From Bryobacterales bacterium (GTDB lineage: Bacteria; Acidobacteriota; Terriglobia; Bryobacterales; Bryobacteraceae), in the NCBI GenBank assembly GCA_020851555.1, contig JADZCM010000015.1, forward strand, positions 62,001-126,000: a stretch of 64,000 nucleotides of DNA, given 5' to 3'. The translations under genes were made by a program, and so were the position numbers. Positions 9,863-19,401 of this stretch are shown piece after piece; within the stretch, counting starts at the first letter, position 1, and each line of letters begins with the position of its first letter. The notes under the pieces are model-generated. The model was not told the origin of the DNA. It ran no database searches and saw nothing but the letters and a program-made list of their open reading frames with translations.

Positions 9863-11386
9863 TCAGCTCTTCTGTTCGGCGGTGAAGCGCTCCTTGAACT
9901 CCTTGATCAGGGAATGCACTTCGGCCCGCAAGGCATCGTCGAGCGCCTTCTTCTCGCGGATCTGCTGCAAGACCTGGGGGCGGCTGTTGTCCGCGAACCG
10001 GAACAGCTCCTCCTCGAACTCCCGGCAGCGCTCCAGCGGCACGTCATCCAGGTAGGCGTTGGTGCCGGCGAAGATAATGAGGATCTGCTTTTCGACGGGC
10101 AACGGCCGGTATTGTCCCTGCTTGAGGATCTCGGTCAGCCGGCGGCCGCGGTTCAACTGCGCCAGGGAAGCCTTATCCAGGTCCGAGCCGAACTGCGCGA
10201 AGGCCGCCAGTTCGCGGAATTGCGCCAGGTCCAGGCGCAGGCTGCCGGCCACCTGCCGCATGGCCCTTACCTGCGCGTTGCCGCCCACGCGGCTGACCGA
10301 CACGCCGGCGTTGATGGCCGGCCGCACGTTGGAGTTGAACATGTCGGTCTCCAGGAAGATCTGGCCGTCGGTGATCGAGATGACGTTGGTGGGGATGTAG
10401 GCGGACAGGTCGCCCGCCTGCGTCTCAATCACGGGCAGCGCCGTGAGCGACCCGCCTCCCATCGCGTCCGACAGCTTGGCGGCGCGCTCAAGCAGCCGGC
10501 TGTGCAGGTAGAACACGTCGCCGGGAAACGCCTCGCGCCCCGGCGGGCGCCGCAGCAGGAGCGAGATCTCGCGGTAGGCGGCGGCGTGCTTGGAGAGGTC
10601 GTCGTAGAAGCACACGGCGTGGCGTCCGGAATCCCGGAAGTGCTCGCCCATGGCGCAGCCCGCGTAGGGGGCGATGTACTGCATAGGCGCCGGGTCGGAG
10701 GCCGTGGCCGCCACCACGATGGTGTAATCCATGGCGCCGTAGTCCTGGAGGGTCTTGACCACCTGGGCGACGGTGGAACGTTTCTGGCCGATGGCCACGT
10801 AGACGCAGATGACGCCCGCTCCCTTCTGGTTGATGATGGTGTCCAGAATGATCGCGGTCTTGCCGGTCTGGCGGTCGCCGATGATCAATTCGCGCTGCCC
10901 GCGTCCGATCGGAATCATGGCGTCAATGGCCTTGATCCCCGTCTGTAGCGGCTCCTTCACGGGCTGCCGGTCCACCACGCCGGGAGCCAGCCGTTCGAGC
11001 GGGTTGAACTCACTGGAGTCGATGGGGTCTTTGCCGTCAATCGGCCGGCCGAGCGAATCGACCACGCGCCCGACCAGCGCCTCCCCCACCGGAATCGACA
11101 TGATGCGGCCGGTGCGCCGCACCTCGTCGCCCTCCTTGATCTCCTGGTATTCGCCGAGCAGCACCGCGCCGACCTGGTCCTCTTCCAGGTTGAGGGCGAT
11201 CCCCGACACGCCGTGGGGGAACTCGATCAGCTCACCCGCCATCACCAGTTCCAGGCCGTGTATGCGGGCGATGCCGTCGCCCACCGAAATCACGTACCCG
11301 GTCTCCGAGACGCTGACCGCCTTCTCGTAGTTGTCGATCTCCTCGCGCAACACCCGCGCGATTTCGTCCGCTCGAATCTGAGCCAT
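9863..11386 (-). CDS. atpA: F1 ATP synthase alpha subunit
   Basis: 507 aa, the usual length. Non-catalytic nucleotide-binding subunit of F1. The Walker A motif GDRQTGKT is near residue 170, followed by the family signatures [14 protein letters not shown], the FYDDLSKHA Walker B region and [14 protein letters not shown]. The N-terminal part ([13 protein letters not shown]) is the segment that contacts the delta subunit. It is 4 bp downstream of atpH. Confidence 0.97.
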   Translation of the reverse strand: MAQIRADEIARVLREEIDNYEKAVSVSETGYVISVGDGIARIHGLELVMAGELIEFPHGVSGIALNLEEDQVGAVLLGEYQEIKEGDEVRRTGRIMSIPVGEALVGRVVDSLGRPIDGKDPIDSSEFNPLERLAPGVVDRQPVKEPLQTGIKAIDAMIPIGRGQRELIIGDRQTGKTAIILDTIINQKGAGVICVYVAIGQKRSTVAQVVKTLQDYGAMDYTIVVAATASDPAPMQYIAPYAGCAMGEHFRDSGRHAVCFYDDLSKHAAAYREISLLLRRPPGREAFPGDVFYLHSRLLERAAKLSDAMGGGSLTALPVIETQAGDLSAYIPTNVISITDGQIFLETDMFNSNVRPAINAGVSVSRVGGNAQVRAMRQVAGSLRLDLAQFRELAAFAQFGSDLDKASLAQLNRGRRLTEILKQGQYRPLPVEKQILIIFAGTNAYLDDVPLERCREFEEELFRFADNSRPQVLQQIREKKALDDALRAEVHSLIKEFKERFTAEQKS

Positions 11387-11390
11387 AGCG

Positions 11391-11936
11391 TTATTCCGTC
11401 AGTCTGCGGCCGAGCGCGTCCAACTGGCCGCGCACCGAGCCGTCGTAAATAGTCGAGCCGATCCGGGCGACCAGGCCGCCAATCAGGCTCTCTTCCACCG
11501 AAAACTTGCAGCGCACGCGCTTGCCCGTCATCCGGCCCAGGCTGCGGGCGATGTCGTCGCGCTCCGCGGGCAGCAGTTCCCGCGCCGCCCTGACCTCGGC
11601 CTCGGCCGAACCGGTGCGCTCGTCGAGGATGGTCCGGAACGCTTCCACGATCTCTCCGAGCATCGCCGTCCGGCGGTGATCGATGATCACGTAGAGGAAG
11701 TTGCGCACCAGCCGCGACATCTCCGTGCGGTCCGCCAGGCGCGCCACCACGGTGCGTTTCCGCGCCGGGGTCACGGCCGGGGAAAGAAGGACGTTTCTGA
11801 GATCGGGCGAGGAGCGGATGACCTCGTGGAAAGCGGCCACCTCCGCCGCCGCCTTCTCGGCGGGCAGGCCCCGCCGGGGATCGAGCACCAGGTCCGCAAG
11901 CGCCCGCGCATACCTGGAAGCGACCGCCCTCGCCAT
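11391..11936 (-). CDS. atpH: F1 ATP synthase delta subunit (OSCP)
   Basis: 181 aa. It links F1 to the b/b' peripheral stalk. The N-terminal helical domain starts [14 protein letters not shown], and the C-terminal part has the family pattern [20 protein letters not shown] followed by [14 protein letters not shown]. It is 3 bp after the b-subunit gene and 4 bp before atpA, consistent with one transcript. Confidence 0.93.
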   Translation of the reverse strand: MARAVASRYARALADLVLDPRRGLPAEKAAAEVAAFHEVIRSSPDLRNVLLSPAVTPARKRTVVARLADRTEMSRLVRNFLYVIIDHRRTAMLGEIVEAFRTILDERTGSAEAEVRAARELLPAERDDIARSLGRMTGKRVRCKFSVEESLIGGLVARIGSTIYDGSVRGQLDALGRRLTE

Positions 11937-11939
11937 GGC

Positions 11940-12545
11940 TCAGTTCATCTCCTTGCCGGAGCCGCCGCCGGCCCCCTGCTCCAGGTCATTCAATAGGGAC
12001 GCCACCAGAGCCTGGTCGTCCTGCGGGGTAAGCCCGGCCCGGATCTTCGCGGCCGCCAGGCGCACCGCGAGTTCGGCGGCGCGCGCGCGCACCTGGCGCT
12101 GGGCCGCCTTCACGGCGCTGGCGATTTCCTGCCCGGCCTGTTCGCGGAGCTTGCGTAGCGTCTCTTCCGTTTCCCGCTGGAGACGCTCGCTCTCGGCCGC
12201 CAGTTCGGAGCGGGCGCCGCTGCGCAGAGCCTCGATTTCGGACTCCAGGTTCGCCAGGCGCGCTTCCATCTCGGCGGCCCTGGCCTCGGCGTCGCGCCGC
12301 AGCCTGTCGGCCTCCTCGATCCCTTGCCGGATGGCCTCGGTGCGGGACCGGAAGAAGCCTCCCGCCTTCCTATACACGAGGTAGCCGAGCCCGCCGGCCA
12401 GCAGCGCGAAATTGGCCCACTTCCAGAGAAGCTCGTGCGGGCTTCCGCCGGGCCCGTGGCCCGATTCCTGGCCGCCGTGCTGGGCGCAGAGGGACGCCGC
12501 GAACAGGATGGCCAGGAGAGTGCAAGACGGAAAAGTACGTTTCAA
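11940..12545 (-). CDS. atpF: F0 ATP synthase b subunit with N-terminal signal-like segment
   Basis: 201 aa. After a hydrophobic leader (TLLAILFAASLCAQ) and a Gly/His-rich linker comes the b-type membrane helix (LLWKWANFALLAGGLGYLVY), then a long charged coiled coil (about 65-180) of Arg/Glu/Ala heptads that forms the peripheral stalk. The start is a TTG overlapping the TGA of the upstream b' gene, which implies translational coupling. The extra leader looks like a signal peptide; b subunits with such leaders occur in acidobacterial and delta-proteobacterial-type operons. Confidence 0.85.
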   Translation of the reverse strand: MKRTFPSCTLLAILFAASLCAQHGGQESGHGPGGSPHELLWKWANFALLAGGLGYLVYRKAGGFFRSRTEAIRQGIEEADRLRRDAEARAAEMEARLANLESEIEALRSGARSELAAESERLQRETEETLRKLREQAGQEIASAVKAAQRQVRARAAELAVRLAAAKIRAGLTPQDDQALVASLLNDLEQGAGGGSGKEMN

Positions 12546-12991
12546 CGCCGCCTCCCGCGAAGGAACGCCTCGGCAATCCGGCCGGCCAGAATCTCGCTTT
12601 CGCTCTCCAGCGACAAGGCGGCTTGCGCCGCTTCATCCGCGATCTGCGTCCTGGCCTGCTTGACCTGCTCCGATGCGCTTCGACGGGAGTCCTCGACGGC
12701 GGCGGACTGCTGGGCCCGCCACTGCCGGCGTGTCTCTTCCTGCTCCTTGTAAATCTCGCCGCGCGCCGCGCGGAGAGCGGCCTCGTATTCGGCGCTCCTC
12801 CGGCCGGCCGCGTCCAGGCTCGTTTGGGCCATGGCCCGGGCGCCTTCGGTTGCGGAACGGCGGGACTCAAGAACCCTGTCCAAAGGGCGGAAAAAGACCA
12901 ACTTCAGATAGAAGTGCAACAGAAGCAACAGCAAGAAAGTCGGCAGGGCGCGCAGCAGAAGCCCACCGAGAGCGGCCAGTATAGCGTCCAT
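12542..12991 (-). CDS. F0 ATP synthase b' subunit
   Basis: 149 aa. One N-terminal membrane helix (RALPTFLLLLLLHFYLKLVF) ends in FFRPLDRVLESRR, the b/b' signature, followed by a long coiled coil. It pairs with the b subunit just downstream to make a heterodimeric peripheral stalk. It is the first gene of the b'-b-delta-alpha-gamma-beta-epsilon operon; the a and c subunit genes are not adjacent. The ribosome-binding site before the ATG is weak. Confidence 0.85.
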   Translation of the reverse strand: MDAILAALGGLLLRALPTFLLLLLLHFYLKLVFFRPLDRVLESRRSATEGARAMAQTSLDAAGRRSAEYEAALRAARGEIYKEQEETRRQWRAQQSAAVEDSRRSASEQVKQARTQIADEAAQAALSLESESEILAGRIAEAFLRGRRR

Positions 12992-13159
12992 CTAAGAAAA
13001 AGGAACTGTCTTCAGGAGCAGCGAGAGGACAGAAGCCTAAAGCGACAAGCTACCACAGCCTTGCGGCGCGGTCAACCGGCTTTTCCGGCGCTCTCCCGCC
13101 GCCTTGGCGGAGCGCCTTGCACCGTTCATCCGGCCCCGGGGCAGCCCTGATGCAGACCC
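12992..13159. other. Divergent intergenic region between atp operon and oxidoreductase gene
   Basis: Must hold the atp operon promoter on the minus strand. I see no strong -35/-10 pair there. No small gene is supported. Confidence 0.4.
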
Positions 13160-13188
13160 TTGCAAGACGGCGCGGAAACCGTTAGACT
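13160..13188 (+). promoter_or_regulatory. Probable sigma70 promoter of the Gfo/Idh/MocA gene
   Basis: TTGCAA (13160-13165), a 17-bp spacer and TAGACT (13183-13188), 47 nt before the ATG at 13236. The spacing is optimal and both hexamers match consensus at 4 of 6 positions. Confidence 0.45.
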
Positions 13189-13235
13189 TTAAGAGAATTC
13201 AGACTCAACCCTCTCGGGAGCATAGGGATAGGCAA

Positions 13236-14657
13236 ATGACAACGCCGCAAGATCCTACGCGTCGAAATTTTGTTAAGGCCGCCGGGACGGCGACCGCCGC
13301 CGGAGTGTTCGCCGCTCCGGCCATCCATAAGGCACGAGGCGCCAACAACCTGGTCGGCTACGCGGTCATTGGCACGGGCGCCCGGGGCAGCTACCTGCTG
13401 CGCCATCTGCACGACCCCAAGGCGGGGATCAACAACGGCCGGTGCGTCGCGTTGTGCGATACCTACAAGCCGAATCTGGACAACGGCGTGAAGACCGTGC
13501 AGACCGCCGGCGGCAAGACACCGAAGGCTTACAAGACCCACCAGGAACTGCTGAACGACAAGGAGGTCGAGGCGGTCATTATCTGCACCCCGCTCTATCA
13601 GCACTTCCCGGTCACGCGGGACTCGCTGCTTGCCGGCAAGCACGTCTTCTGCGAGAAGAGTCTGGTGTTCCTGCCCTACGAAGTACACGCGGTGCGCGCA
13701 CTAGCCAACGAGAGGCCGAAGCAGGTGCTGCAAGTCGGGTTGCAGCGGCGCTACAGCCCGTACTACCAGGCGACCAAGGAGATGGTGGCCAAGGGACTGA
13801 TCGGCAACGTCACGCACGTCTTCGGGCAATGGCATCGCAATACTTTCGCCAACGACCCCTGGAACAAGCCTGTCCCCAAGGACCGCACGGACCGCGAGCA
13901 TAACTGGCGCAAGTACCGCGACCTGTCCGGAGGCCTGGCGGCCGAACTCGGCTCGCACCAGGTGGACGTCGCCGACTGGATGTTCGGAGCCACTCCGGAG
14001 TTCGTCACGGGCGTCGGCGAGTTGAACTTCATCAAAGATGGCCGCAACATTTTCGACAACATCGCGCTGATCTACAAGTACCCGAAGGGCCAGAAGTGCA
14101 TCTACACCTCGCTTACCACCAATAAGCACCTCTCGTTGTTCCAGGGAACGCGCACCGAGTTCGGCGAGACGATCCTGGGAACCGAGGGCTCCATCGAAAT
14201 CACCCTCGGCACGGACGACCCGACGGCGATCGCGCTCTGGTACAACGAGCCGAAGCCCGCCACGCCGGAGCCCGCCACCGCGGCCAAGGAGGAGACGGTC
14301 GCCGGCGCCACCATGGCCAGCGTCGGAAAAGGCGGAAGGGGGTTCCCCGTGCTCCTGGCCAAGGACCAGATGCGCGGCAACGAGTCTTTCCTGGAGAAGG
14401 AACTGAAGTTCGCCCGCCGGTGGCTGTACGCCAAGGGCATCATGCTGCCGGAGGAAGACCGCAACCCGGTGGACATCGAACTGGAGAGCTTCTTCGACAT
14501 CTGCCGCACCGGCAAAAAGCCGCTCGCCGATCTGGAGATCGGGCTGGCGGACTCCACCATGGTGATCCTCTCGAATCTGGCCATGGACGAGGGCCGGCGG
14601 GTCTACTTCAACGAGATGGAGAAGATGGGCCGCGAGAACGGCTCCAAGGTGACGTAG
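13236..14657 (+). CDS. Tat-exported Gfo/Idh/MocA family oxidoreductase
   Basis: 473 aa. The N terminus has a twin-arginine signal (TRRNFVKAAGTATAAGVFAAP), so a folded, cofactor-loaded enzyme is exported. A Rossmann NAD(P)-binding fold follows (VGYAVIGTGARGSYLLRHL), then EKSLVFLPYE, at the position of the EKP motif of the family (Ser-Leu in place of Pro), and a C-terminal alpha/beta dimerisation domain. Members oxidise or rearrange sugars and inositols; the substrate cannot be read here. I took the ATG at 13236 because the Tat signal begins there. A strong terminator follows. Such exported Gfo proteins are numerous in Solibacter relatives. Confidence 0.85.
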   Translation: MTTPQDPTRRNFVKAAGTATAAGVFAAPAIHKARGANNLVGYAVIGTGARGSYLLRHLHDPKAGINNGRCVALCDTYKPNLDNGVKTVQTAGGKTPKAYKTHQELLNDKEVEAVIICTPLYQHFPVTRDSLLAGKHVFCEKSLVFLPYEVHAVRALANERPKQVLQVGLQRRYSPYYQATKEMVAKGLIGNVTHVFGQWHRNTFANDPWNKPVPKDRTDREHNWRKYRDLSGGLAAELGSHQVDVADWMFGATPEFVTGVGELNFIKDGRNIFDNIALIYKYPKGQKCIYTSLTTNKHLSLFQGTRTEFGETILGTEGSIEITLGTDDPTAIALWYNEPKPATPEPATAAKEETVAGATMASVGKGGRGFPVLLAKDQMRGNESFLEKELKFARRWLYAKGIMLPEEDRNPVDIELESFFDICRTGKKPLADLEIGLADSTMVILSNLAMDEGRRVYFNEMEKMGRENGSKVT

Positions 14658-14692
14658 GGGCCGGGCAGGTCCGAATCTAACCTGGCGCCCGG

Positions 14693-14722
14693 GGGCGCGC
14701 CGCCGGCGCGCCCTATTTTTTT
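14693..14722 (+). terminator. Rho-independent terminator
   Basis: Perfect 9-bp stem GGGCGCGCC/GGCGCGCCC (14693-14701, 14705-14713) with a 3-nt loop, followed by TA and seven T (14716-14722). It ends the oxidoreductase transcript and overlaps the stop codon of the convergent cyclophilin gene. Confidence 0.9.
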
Positions 14723-15366
14723 GCCGGGGGCGCGGCGCCTTCCCGCTGGAAGGAAAGACGGAGGATGGTCACGGGGGTTCGCGGCTTGTTGTTCGCGTCG
14801 CGCGGAACCGCGCCGATCTTCTTGACCACCTCCTGGCCCTCCACCACCTGGCCGAAGATGGTGTGCAGGTTGTTGAGGTGGGGAGTGGGGACCTCGGTGA
14901 TGAAGAACTGGCAGTTGCCGGAGTTCTTGTCTCCGGTGTTGGCCATGGCCAGCCTGCCGGGGCGGTCGAACCTGAGGCCCGGGTCGAACTCGTCCGGTAT
15001 CGTGAAGCCGGGATCGAAACCGCCGGTGCCGGTGGGGTCTCCCATCTGAATCATGAACCCGGGTATTACCCGGTGGATCGCCACGCCGTTGTACAGCGGC
15101 CGGCGCACCATCTGCCCCGTCTTCGGGTCTCTGAAGGACTTACCGCCTTCCGCCAGCGCCCTGAAGTTTTTGACCGTGAGGGGCGCCTCCTTCTCAAACA
15201 GCCTGGCCGTGATCGGGCCCATGGAGGTTTCGATCCGCACATAGAGCCCGGGATCCCGGGGAGGGGCGACCACCGGCAGGGCCGCTTTCTGCGGTGAGTC
15301 CTGAGCCGGCCAGAGCGCTGCGCCGGCCAGAAGAAGAACGGGGACGAGAATGCGGCGGGTTTTCAT
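14713..15366 (-). CDS. Secreted cyclophilin-type peptidyl-prolyl isomerase
   Basis: 217 aa with a signal peptide (ILVPVLLLAGAALWPAQ). The cyclophilin fold (about 40-205) shows the signature residues: FRALAEGG, the NGVAIHRVIPGFMIQMGDPT active-site strand (Arg of HRVIPGF, then Gln), MANTGDKNSGNCQFFIT and LNNLHTIFGQVVEG. The family catalyses cis-trans isomerisation of Xaa-Pro bonds; the leader places it in the periplasm. It is divergent from the UshA-like gene with only 29 bp between start codons. No Shine-Dalgarno precedes the ATG and a TATAAT lies 8 nt upstream on its strand, so the mRNA may be leaderless. Confidence 0.92.
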   Translation of the reverse strand: MKTRRILVPVLLLAGAALWPAQDSPQKAALPVVAPPRDPGLYVRIETSMGPITARLFEKEAPLTVKNFRALAEGGKSFRDPKTGQMVRRPLYNGVAIHRVIPGFMIQMGDPTGTGGFDPGFTIPDEFDPGLRFDRPGRLAMANTGDKNSGNCQFFITEVPTPHLNNLHTIFGQVVEGQEVVKKIGAVPRDANNKPRTPVTILRLSFQREGAAPPAKK

Positions 15367-15374
15367 GACCGCCG

Positions 15375-15382
15375 ATTATACT
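15375..15382. promoter_or_regulatory. Possible shared (bidirectional) -10 element
   Basis: The 8 bp ATTATACT reads TATACT on the plus strand (15377-15382) and TATAAT on the minus strand (15375-15380), in a 29-bp gap between two divergent start codons. No good -35 was found on either side. Confidence 0.25.
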
Positions 15383-15395
15383 GGAAAGTCGAAGC

Positions 15396-17066
15396 ATGCG
15401 CATCGGTTGGGTGGTTCACTGCGGCGTTCTTCTGGCCCTGTCGCTCTCCGCGCAGGAAGTCACCGTCACGCTGCTGGCCACCACGGACCTGCACGGCAAC
15501 CTGTACCCGTACGACTACTACAGCGCGAGCCCCGCCCAGCGCGGCCTGGCGAAGATAGCCACGCTGGTTCAGGAGGCCCGGCGCGAGAACCCGAACACGC
15601 TGCTCATCGACTGCGGCGACGCCATCCAGGGAACGCCGGTGGCCTCGCTCTACCAGACCTACGTGCGCACGGGCAGATGGCCGCTGGGGATAGAACCCGG
15701 GGTCCCGCCGCTGCGCCGGGACCCGATGATGCTCGCCATGAACGCCCTGGGATACGAGGCCATGGTTCTCGGGAATCACGAGTTCAACTTCGGTCTGAAG
15801 AACCTGGCCCGGGCGCGCGAGGATGCCCGCTTCCCCTGGCTTTCGGCCAACACCATCGCGGCTCCCGCCAGCGCCGTCAAACCGTTTCAGGCGTACATCG
15901 TCAAGTCCGTGGGCGGGGTGAAAGCCGCCGTCATCGGCATCACCACCCCTTCCATCCCCTCCTGGGAACAGCCCGAGAACTACCGCGGGCTGAAGTTCGT
16001 GGACGGAGTGGAGGCGGCCGCCGCGACGGTCGCGGAGTTGCGCCGGCGGGAGCGGCCCGACCTGATCGTGGCGGCCGTTCACGCCGGGCTGGGAGGCCGC
16101 GGCGAGAACATGACCTCGGGGATCGCCGCCCGCGTGTCCGGCATCGACGCCATAGTCTACGGCCACAGCCATCGGAGGGAACCCGGCGCCTACATCGGCG
16201 ATGTTCTGCTGGTCCAGCCGCAGCAGTGGGGCATGTCGCTGGCGCGGGTGGATTTCGACATGAAGAAGGGAGCCGCGGGGTGGACGGTGGCCGCCAAACG
16301 CAGCCGTCTGATTCCCGTTACCGCGAAGACGCAGGCTGACGCCGGGATACTGGACCTCGCCAAACCGTACCACGACCTGACGGAGCGATACCTCAAGACG
16401 CCTGTGGCGGAGTCGCCGGCCACCCTCGCCGGCGTCCTGGGACGCGTGGAAGACACGGCCCTGGTGGACGCGATCCACGAGGTCCAAATGCATTACGCCA
16501 AGGCGGACGTCTCTTTCACGGCCCTCTTCAACCCGCGGCTGCAAGTGCCGCCGGGGCCGGTCACCGTCCGTCAGATCGCGGCCCTGTATCCCTACGACAA
16601 CGATCTCTACGCGGTGGAAGGCGACGGCCGGATGGTGAAAGATGCACTGGAAAACGCGGCGCGGTATTACCTCTCCTGCCGGACCCCCGCGTGCGATCAG
16701 GGCCCGCTCACCAACCGCGCCGTCATGGGATATAACTACGACATGGCCCAGGGCGTCAGCTACGAGGTCGATCTCAGCAGGCCCGCCGGGGAGCGTATCC
16801 GGAACCTGGCCTGGAAGGGGAAGCCGCTGCGGCCCGATCAGAAGCTGAGGATTGCGGTGAACCACTACCGGGCCGGCGGCAGCGGAGGTTACGGGATGTT
16901 CCGCGGCGCCCGGATCGTGTGGCGCTCCTCGGAGGACCTGCGCTCCCTGGCCGTGTCGTACTACATCGAGCGGCGCCGCCTGCCCGCCGGGGCGGACCAC
17001 AACTGGCGGATCGTCCCCGAGAGCGCCCGCCGCATACTCCGGGAGGAGGCCCTCGGCGGACGATGA
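15396..17066 (+). CDS. UshA-like 5'-nucleotidase / metallophosphoesterase, secreted
   Basis: 556 aa. A short signal peptide (VVHCGVLLALSLSAQ) precedes a calcineurin-like metallophosphoesterase domain with the metal ligands in order: TDLHGN, DCGDAIQG, GNHEFNFG, VHAGLGG and GHSHRREPG. The C-terminal 5'-nucleotidase domain (about 340-530) carries NHYRAGGSGGYGMFRG, the substrate-binding signature. The family hydrolyses nucleoside monophosphates and 2',3'-cyclic nucleotides in the periplasm for phosphate and nucleoside scavenging. It overlaps the next gene by an ATGA, so the two are probably translationally coupled. Confidence 0.9.
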   Translation: MRIGWVVHCGVLLALSLSAQEVTVTLLATTDLHGNLYPYDYYSASPAQRGLAKIATLVQEARRENPNTLLIDCGDAIQGTPVASLYQTYVRTGRWPLGIEPGVPPLRRDPMMLAMNALGYEAMVLGNHEFNFGLKNLARAREDARFPWLSANTIAAPASAVKPFQAYIVKSVGGVKAAVIGITTPSIPSWEQPENYRGLKFVDGVEAAAATVAELRRRERPDLIVAAVHAGLGGRGENMTSGIAARVSGIDAIVYGHSHRREPGAYIGDVLLVQPQQWGMSLARVDFDMKKGAAGWTVAAKRSRLIPVTAKTQADAGILDLAKPYHDLTERYLKTPVAESPATLAGVLGRVEDTALVDAIHEVQMHYAKADVSFTALFNPRLQVPPGPVTVRQIAALYPYDNDLYAVEGDGRMVKDALENAARYYLSCRTPACDQGPLTNRAVMGYNYDMAQGVSYEVDLSRPAGERIRNLAWKGKPLRPDQKLRIAVNHYRAGGSGGYGMFRGARIVWRSSEDLRSLAVSYYIERRRLPAGADHNWRIVPESARRILREEALGGR

Positions 17067-17983
17067 CCTCAAGGCCGGCCGCATGGGCGGTGCTCGCGAC
17101 GGGTGCGTTGGTCCTGCTGACGGGTGTGGTGTACCTGATCCCCGCGCTGCGATATCCCGCGCTCGTCCGGCTGGGAAGGAACTACTGCCCGGTGGACTCG
17201 GCGCTATCGGCCGCCAGACAGCGCGCGGCCTGGGAGCGGATGAGGCTGAAACTGGAGCGCGCCGCCTGGATCGTTCAGAGAGACCGCGGACTGGAACAGT
17301 GGGACATCGGCGGCGAGCGATATTGGATGCCGGAAGGAAGCCGCATTCTCCCCGGGATGCTGGCCGAGCAGAAGGCCGGGATCTACGACTCGGCCGGCGT
17401 CTCCGTTCAGCCGGACGACGTGGTGCTGGACTGCGGCGCGAACATCGGGCTGTACACTCTGTCCGCGCTGGCGCGCGGAGCCGCGCTGGTGATCGCCATC
17501 GAGCCCGCTCTGGACAATGTGGAGTGCCTGCGCCGGAACCTGGCGCCCTACGTCGCGGCCGGGCGGGTAATCGTCTACCCGAAAGGAGTCTGGGACAAGG
17601 AAGACGTGCTGCCGCTCAACGTTCAGCCCTCCAACTCCGGCTCCTACAGCGTGGCGCTGCGGTACCGCGACGCCGCTCCGGGGCCGCGGGTGGAACTCAC
17701 GACCATCGACGAACTGGTGAGGGATCTGCGGCTTGAGCGCGTGGACTACATCAAGATGAACATCGAGGGAGCGGAACGGGCGGCGCTCGAAGGCGGGGCG
17801 GAGGTGATCCGCAAGTTCCGTCCGCGGCTGACCATCTCCCTGGAGCATCGCTACGAGGATCCCCGCGCCATCCCCGAGGCCGTCCTGCGGATCCACGGAG
17901 GCTACCGCGCGCTGCCCGGACGATGCGTGGAGATCAGCGCCAGCCTCCGGCCGGCGGTGATGAGTTTCTCCGCGGCGCCTTAG
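17063..17983 (+). CDS. Membrane-anchored FkbM-family methyltransferase
   Basis: 306 aa. An N-terminal membrane helix (AVLATGALVLLTGVVYLIPA) is followed by an FkbM-type SAM-dependent methyltransferase domain (about 115-290): SAM motif DCGANIGLYTLSALA, the acidic strand end IAIEPALDN and IKMNIEGAERAALEGG. The start ATG overlaps the TGA of the nucleotidase gene. FkbM enzymes O-methylate sugars or polyketides; the membrane anchor suggests a cell-envelope substrate, which is inference. No glycan biosynthesis genes are next to it. Confidence 0.85.
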   Translation: MTSRPAAWAVLATGALVLLTGVVYLIPALRYPALVRLGRNYCPVDSALSAARQRAAWERMRLKLERAAWIVQRDRGLEQWDIGGERYWMPEGSRILPGMLAEQKAGIYDSAGVSVQPDDVVLDCGANIGLYTLSALARGAALVIAIEPALDNVECLRRNLAPYVAAGRVIVYPKGVWDKEDVLPLNVQPSNSGSYSVALRYRDAAPGPRVELTTIDELVRDLRLERVDYIKMNIEGAERAALEGGAEVIRKFRPRLTISLEHRYEDPRAIPEAVLRIHGGYRALPGRCVEISASLRPAVMSFSAAP

Positions 17984-18020
17984 CTCACCCGGCCGCCGCA
18001 GCTTCCGCGGCGCCCGCCGG

Positions 18021-19343
18021 CTACCAGAGCGACAGCGGGATGTCGCCCGGGCTGAAAGCGATTCCCAGCGCGACCTGGTGGCCCAGGCGGCGGTAGGCCG
18101 TGCTGGAGACTTCCTGGCGGCGGGCGTCGTAGCGGGCCGTCAGGTGTAGCGACTCGACCAGGCGGTAGGTGAATCCGCCTCCCCCGTTGTAACTCTCATA
18201 GCGCCCCAGCGCCTGCCCTATGCTCGCGTACTTGCTGTACCCCGCCGATACGCCCAGATGCAGCCGGCGGAAACCGGTGTAGCTGTAGCCGATGCCGGCG
18301 CTCTGTTGCCGGGAGGTCAGGTAGATGCCGTTTCCGGGGCTCACGCCCGCATCAGCAGTGAGTGCGATCGTGGAACGGCGGAACGCCCGCGACAGCTTGG
18401 CGCCGCCCGCCGGCACATAGCTCTTCCGGTAGAAAACCTCCAGCCCGCTGGCGGTTCCGATGATGGCGGCGATGATGGGATCGACGGCTACGCGCTGGAG
18501 TCCCAGCGTCTCCACCCGGGCTCCGCCGGCGCGGACCGCGAAGGTCCAGTAGCGGCCCAGTTCGAAGGCCAGGTTGGCGGCCGCCACGTGCACCTCCGAG
18601 TTGCCGAAAGAGCGCGTGTAGCCATAGTGGGTGTATTGATAGTCGGCGCCCAGGGACACCCGGCGGTTTACGCGGTACTGCATGTCGCCCCGGGCGCTGT
18701 AACCCGTCACCCCCGCCAGGGCCTTCGATCGCCGCCGGGCCGCCAGGCCGGTCCCCCCCATGTTGAAGGACAGCCGCGGCAGGGGGGTGTAGGTGAGGTC
18801 GCCCAGGCTTGAGAGGTAGTAGACCGGAGAATTGAACAACTCGTCCGCCGGGACGCTGGCGAAGGCGGGATCGAAGTAGGCGTACCCGGAGTACAGGCCA
18901 TAGCTGCGGGATCTGGTCCCGGCCGCCTGCCGCAGGGTCAGCGCCCATTTCCTCGAGAGCTCGTGAGTGACTCCCAGAGAGAGCGTGTGCTCCGTGTTGT
19001 CGTAGTAGCTCAACCGGTTGTAGTGGCGCACACCCCCGCGATAATCGATGCCGAGAACCGTATGGCGCCAGTTATGGTAACCGTTCACGCCGAAGTCGAT
19101 GGCCCCGCCAAAGGCGTCCCGGCTGACGACGTTGCCCGCCGAATCCACCGAAAACGCCATGAGGCCCGAGTCGTACAGGCCGCTGGCGGACACGAAAGGC
19201 CGTATTCGCAGCAACTCTCCGCCACCTTGCTGGAGCGTGCCCAGACCCCGGCTAAGGATGGTGGGGCCCGGATACTCGGCACGCTGAGCCCGGCACGGGA
19301 ACACCGAGGCGACGGCCAGCGAGAGCAGGATAAGGCGTCTCAA
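18021..19343 (-). CDS. Outer-membrane beta-barrel protein, function unknown
   Basis: 440 aa. Signal peptide (LILLSLAVASVFPCRAQ), then almost continuous alternating amphipathic strands rich in Tyr, Gly and Arg, with strand pairs such as VSLGADYQYTHYGYT and LHLTARYDARRQEV. It ends in an aromatic residue (LSLW), as outer-membrane barrels do for BAM recognition. It resembles the putative porin/capsule-assembly-like barrels of acidobacteria; a transport or export role cannot be assigned. A possible promoter with a perfect -35 lies upstream. Confidence 0.75.
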   Translation of the reverse strand: MRRLILLSLAVASVFPCRAQRAEYPGPTILSRGLGTLQQGGGELLRIRPFVSASGLYDSGLMAFSVDSAGNVVSRDAFGGAIDFGVNGYHNWRHTVLGIDYRGGVRHYNRLSYYDNTEHTLSLGVTHELSRKWALTLRQAAGTRSRSYGLYSGYAYFDPAFASVPADELFNSPVYYLSSLGDLTYTPLPRLSFNMGGTGLAARRRSKALAGVTGYSARGDMQYRVNRRVSLGADYQYTHYGYTRSFGNSEVHVAAANLAFELGRYWTFAVRAGGARVETLGLQRVAVDPIIAAIIGTASGLEVFYRKSYVPAGGAKLSRAFRRSTIALTADAGVSPGNGIYLTSRQQSAGIGYSYTGFRRLHLGVSAGYSKYASIGQALGRYESYNGGGGFTYRLVESLHLTARYDARRQEVSSTAYRRLGHQVALGIAFSPGDIPLSLW

Positions 19344-19401
19344 TTTTCCTCCGGGAGTGGTCTTTACTCAGGCGGTTTCACCCTGTCATGCAGCTTTCCA
19401 A

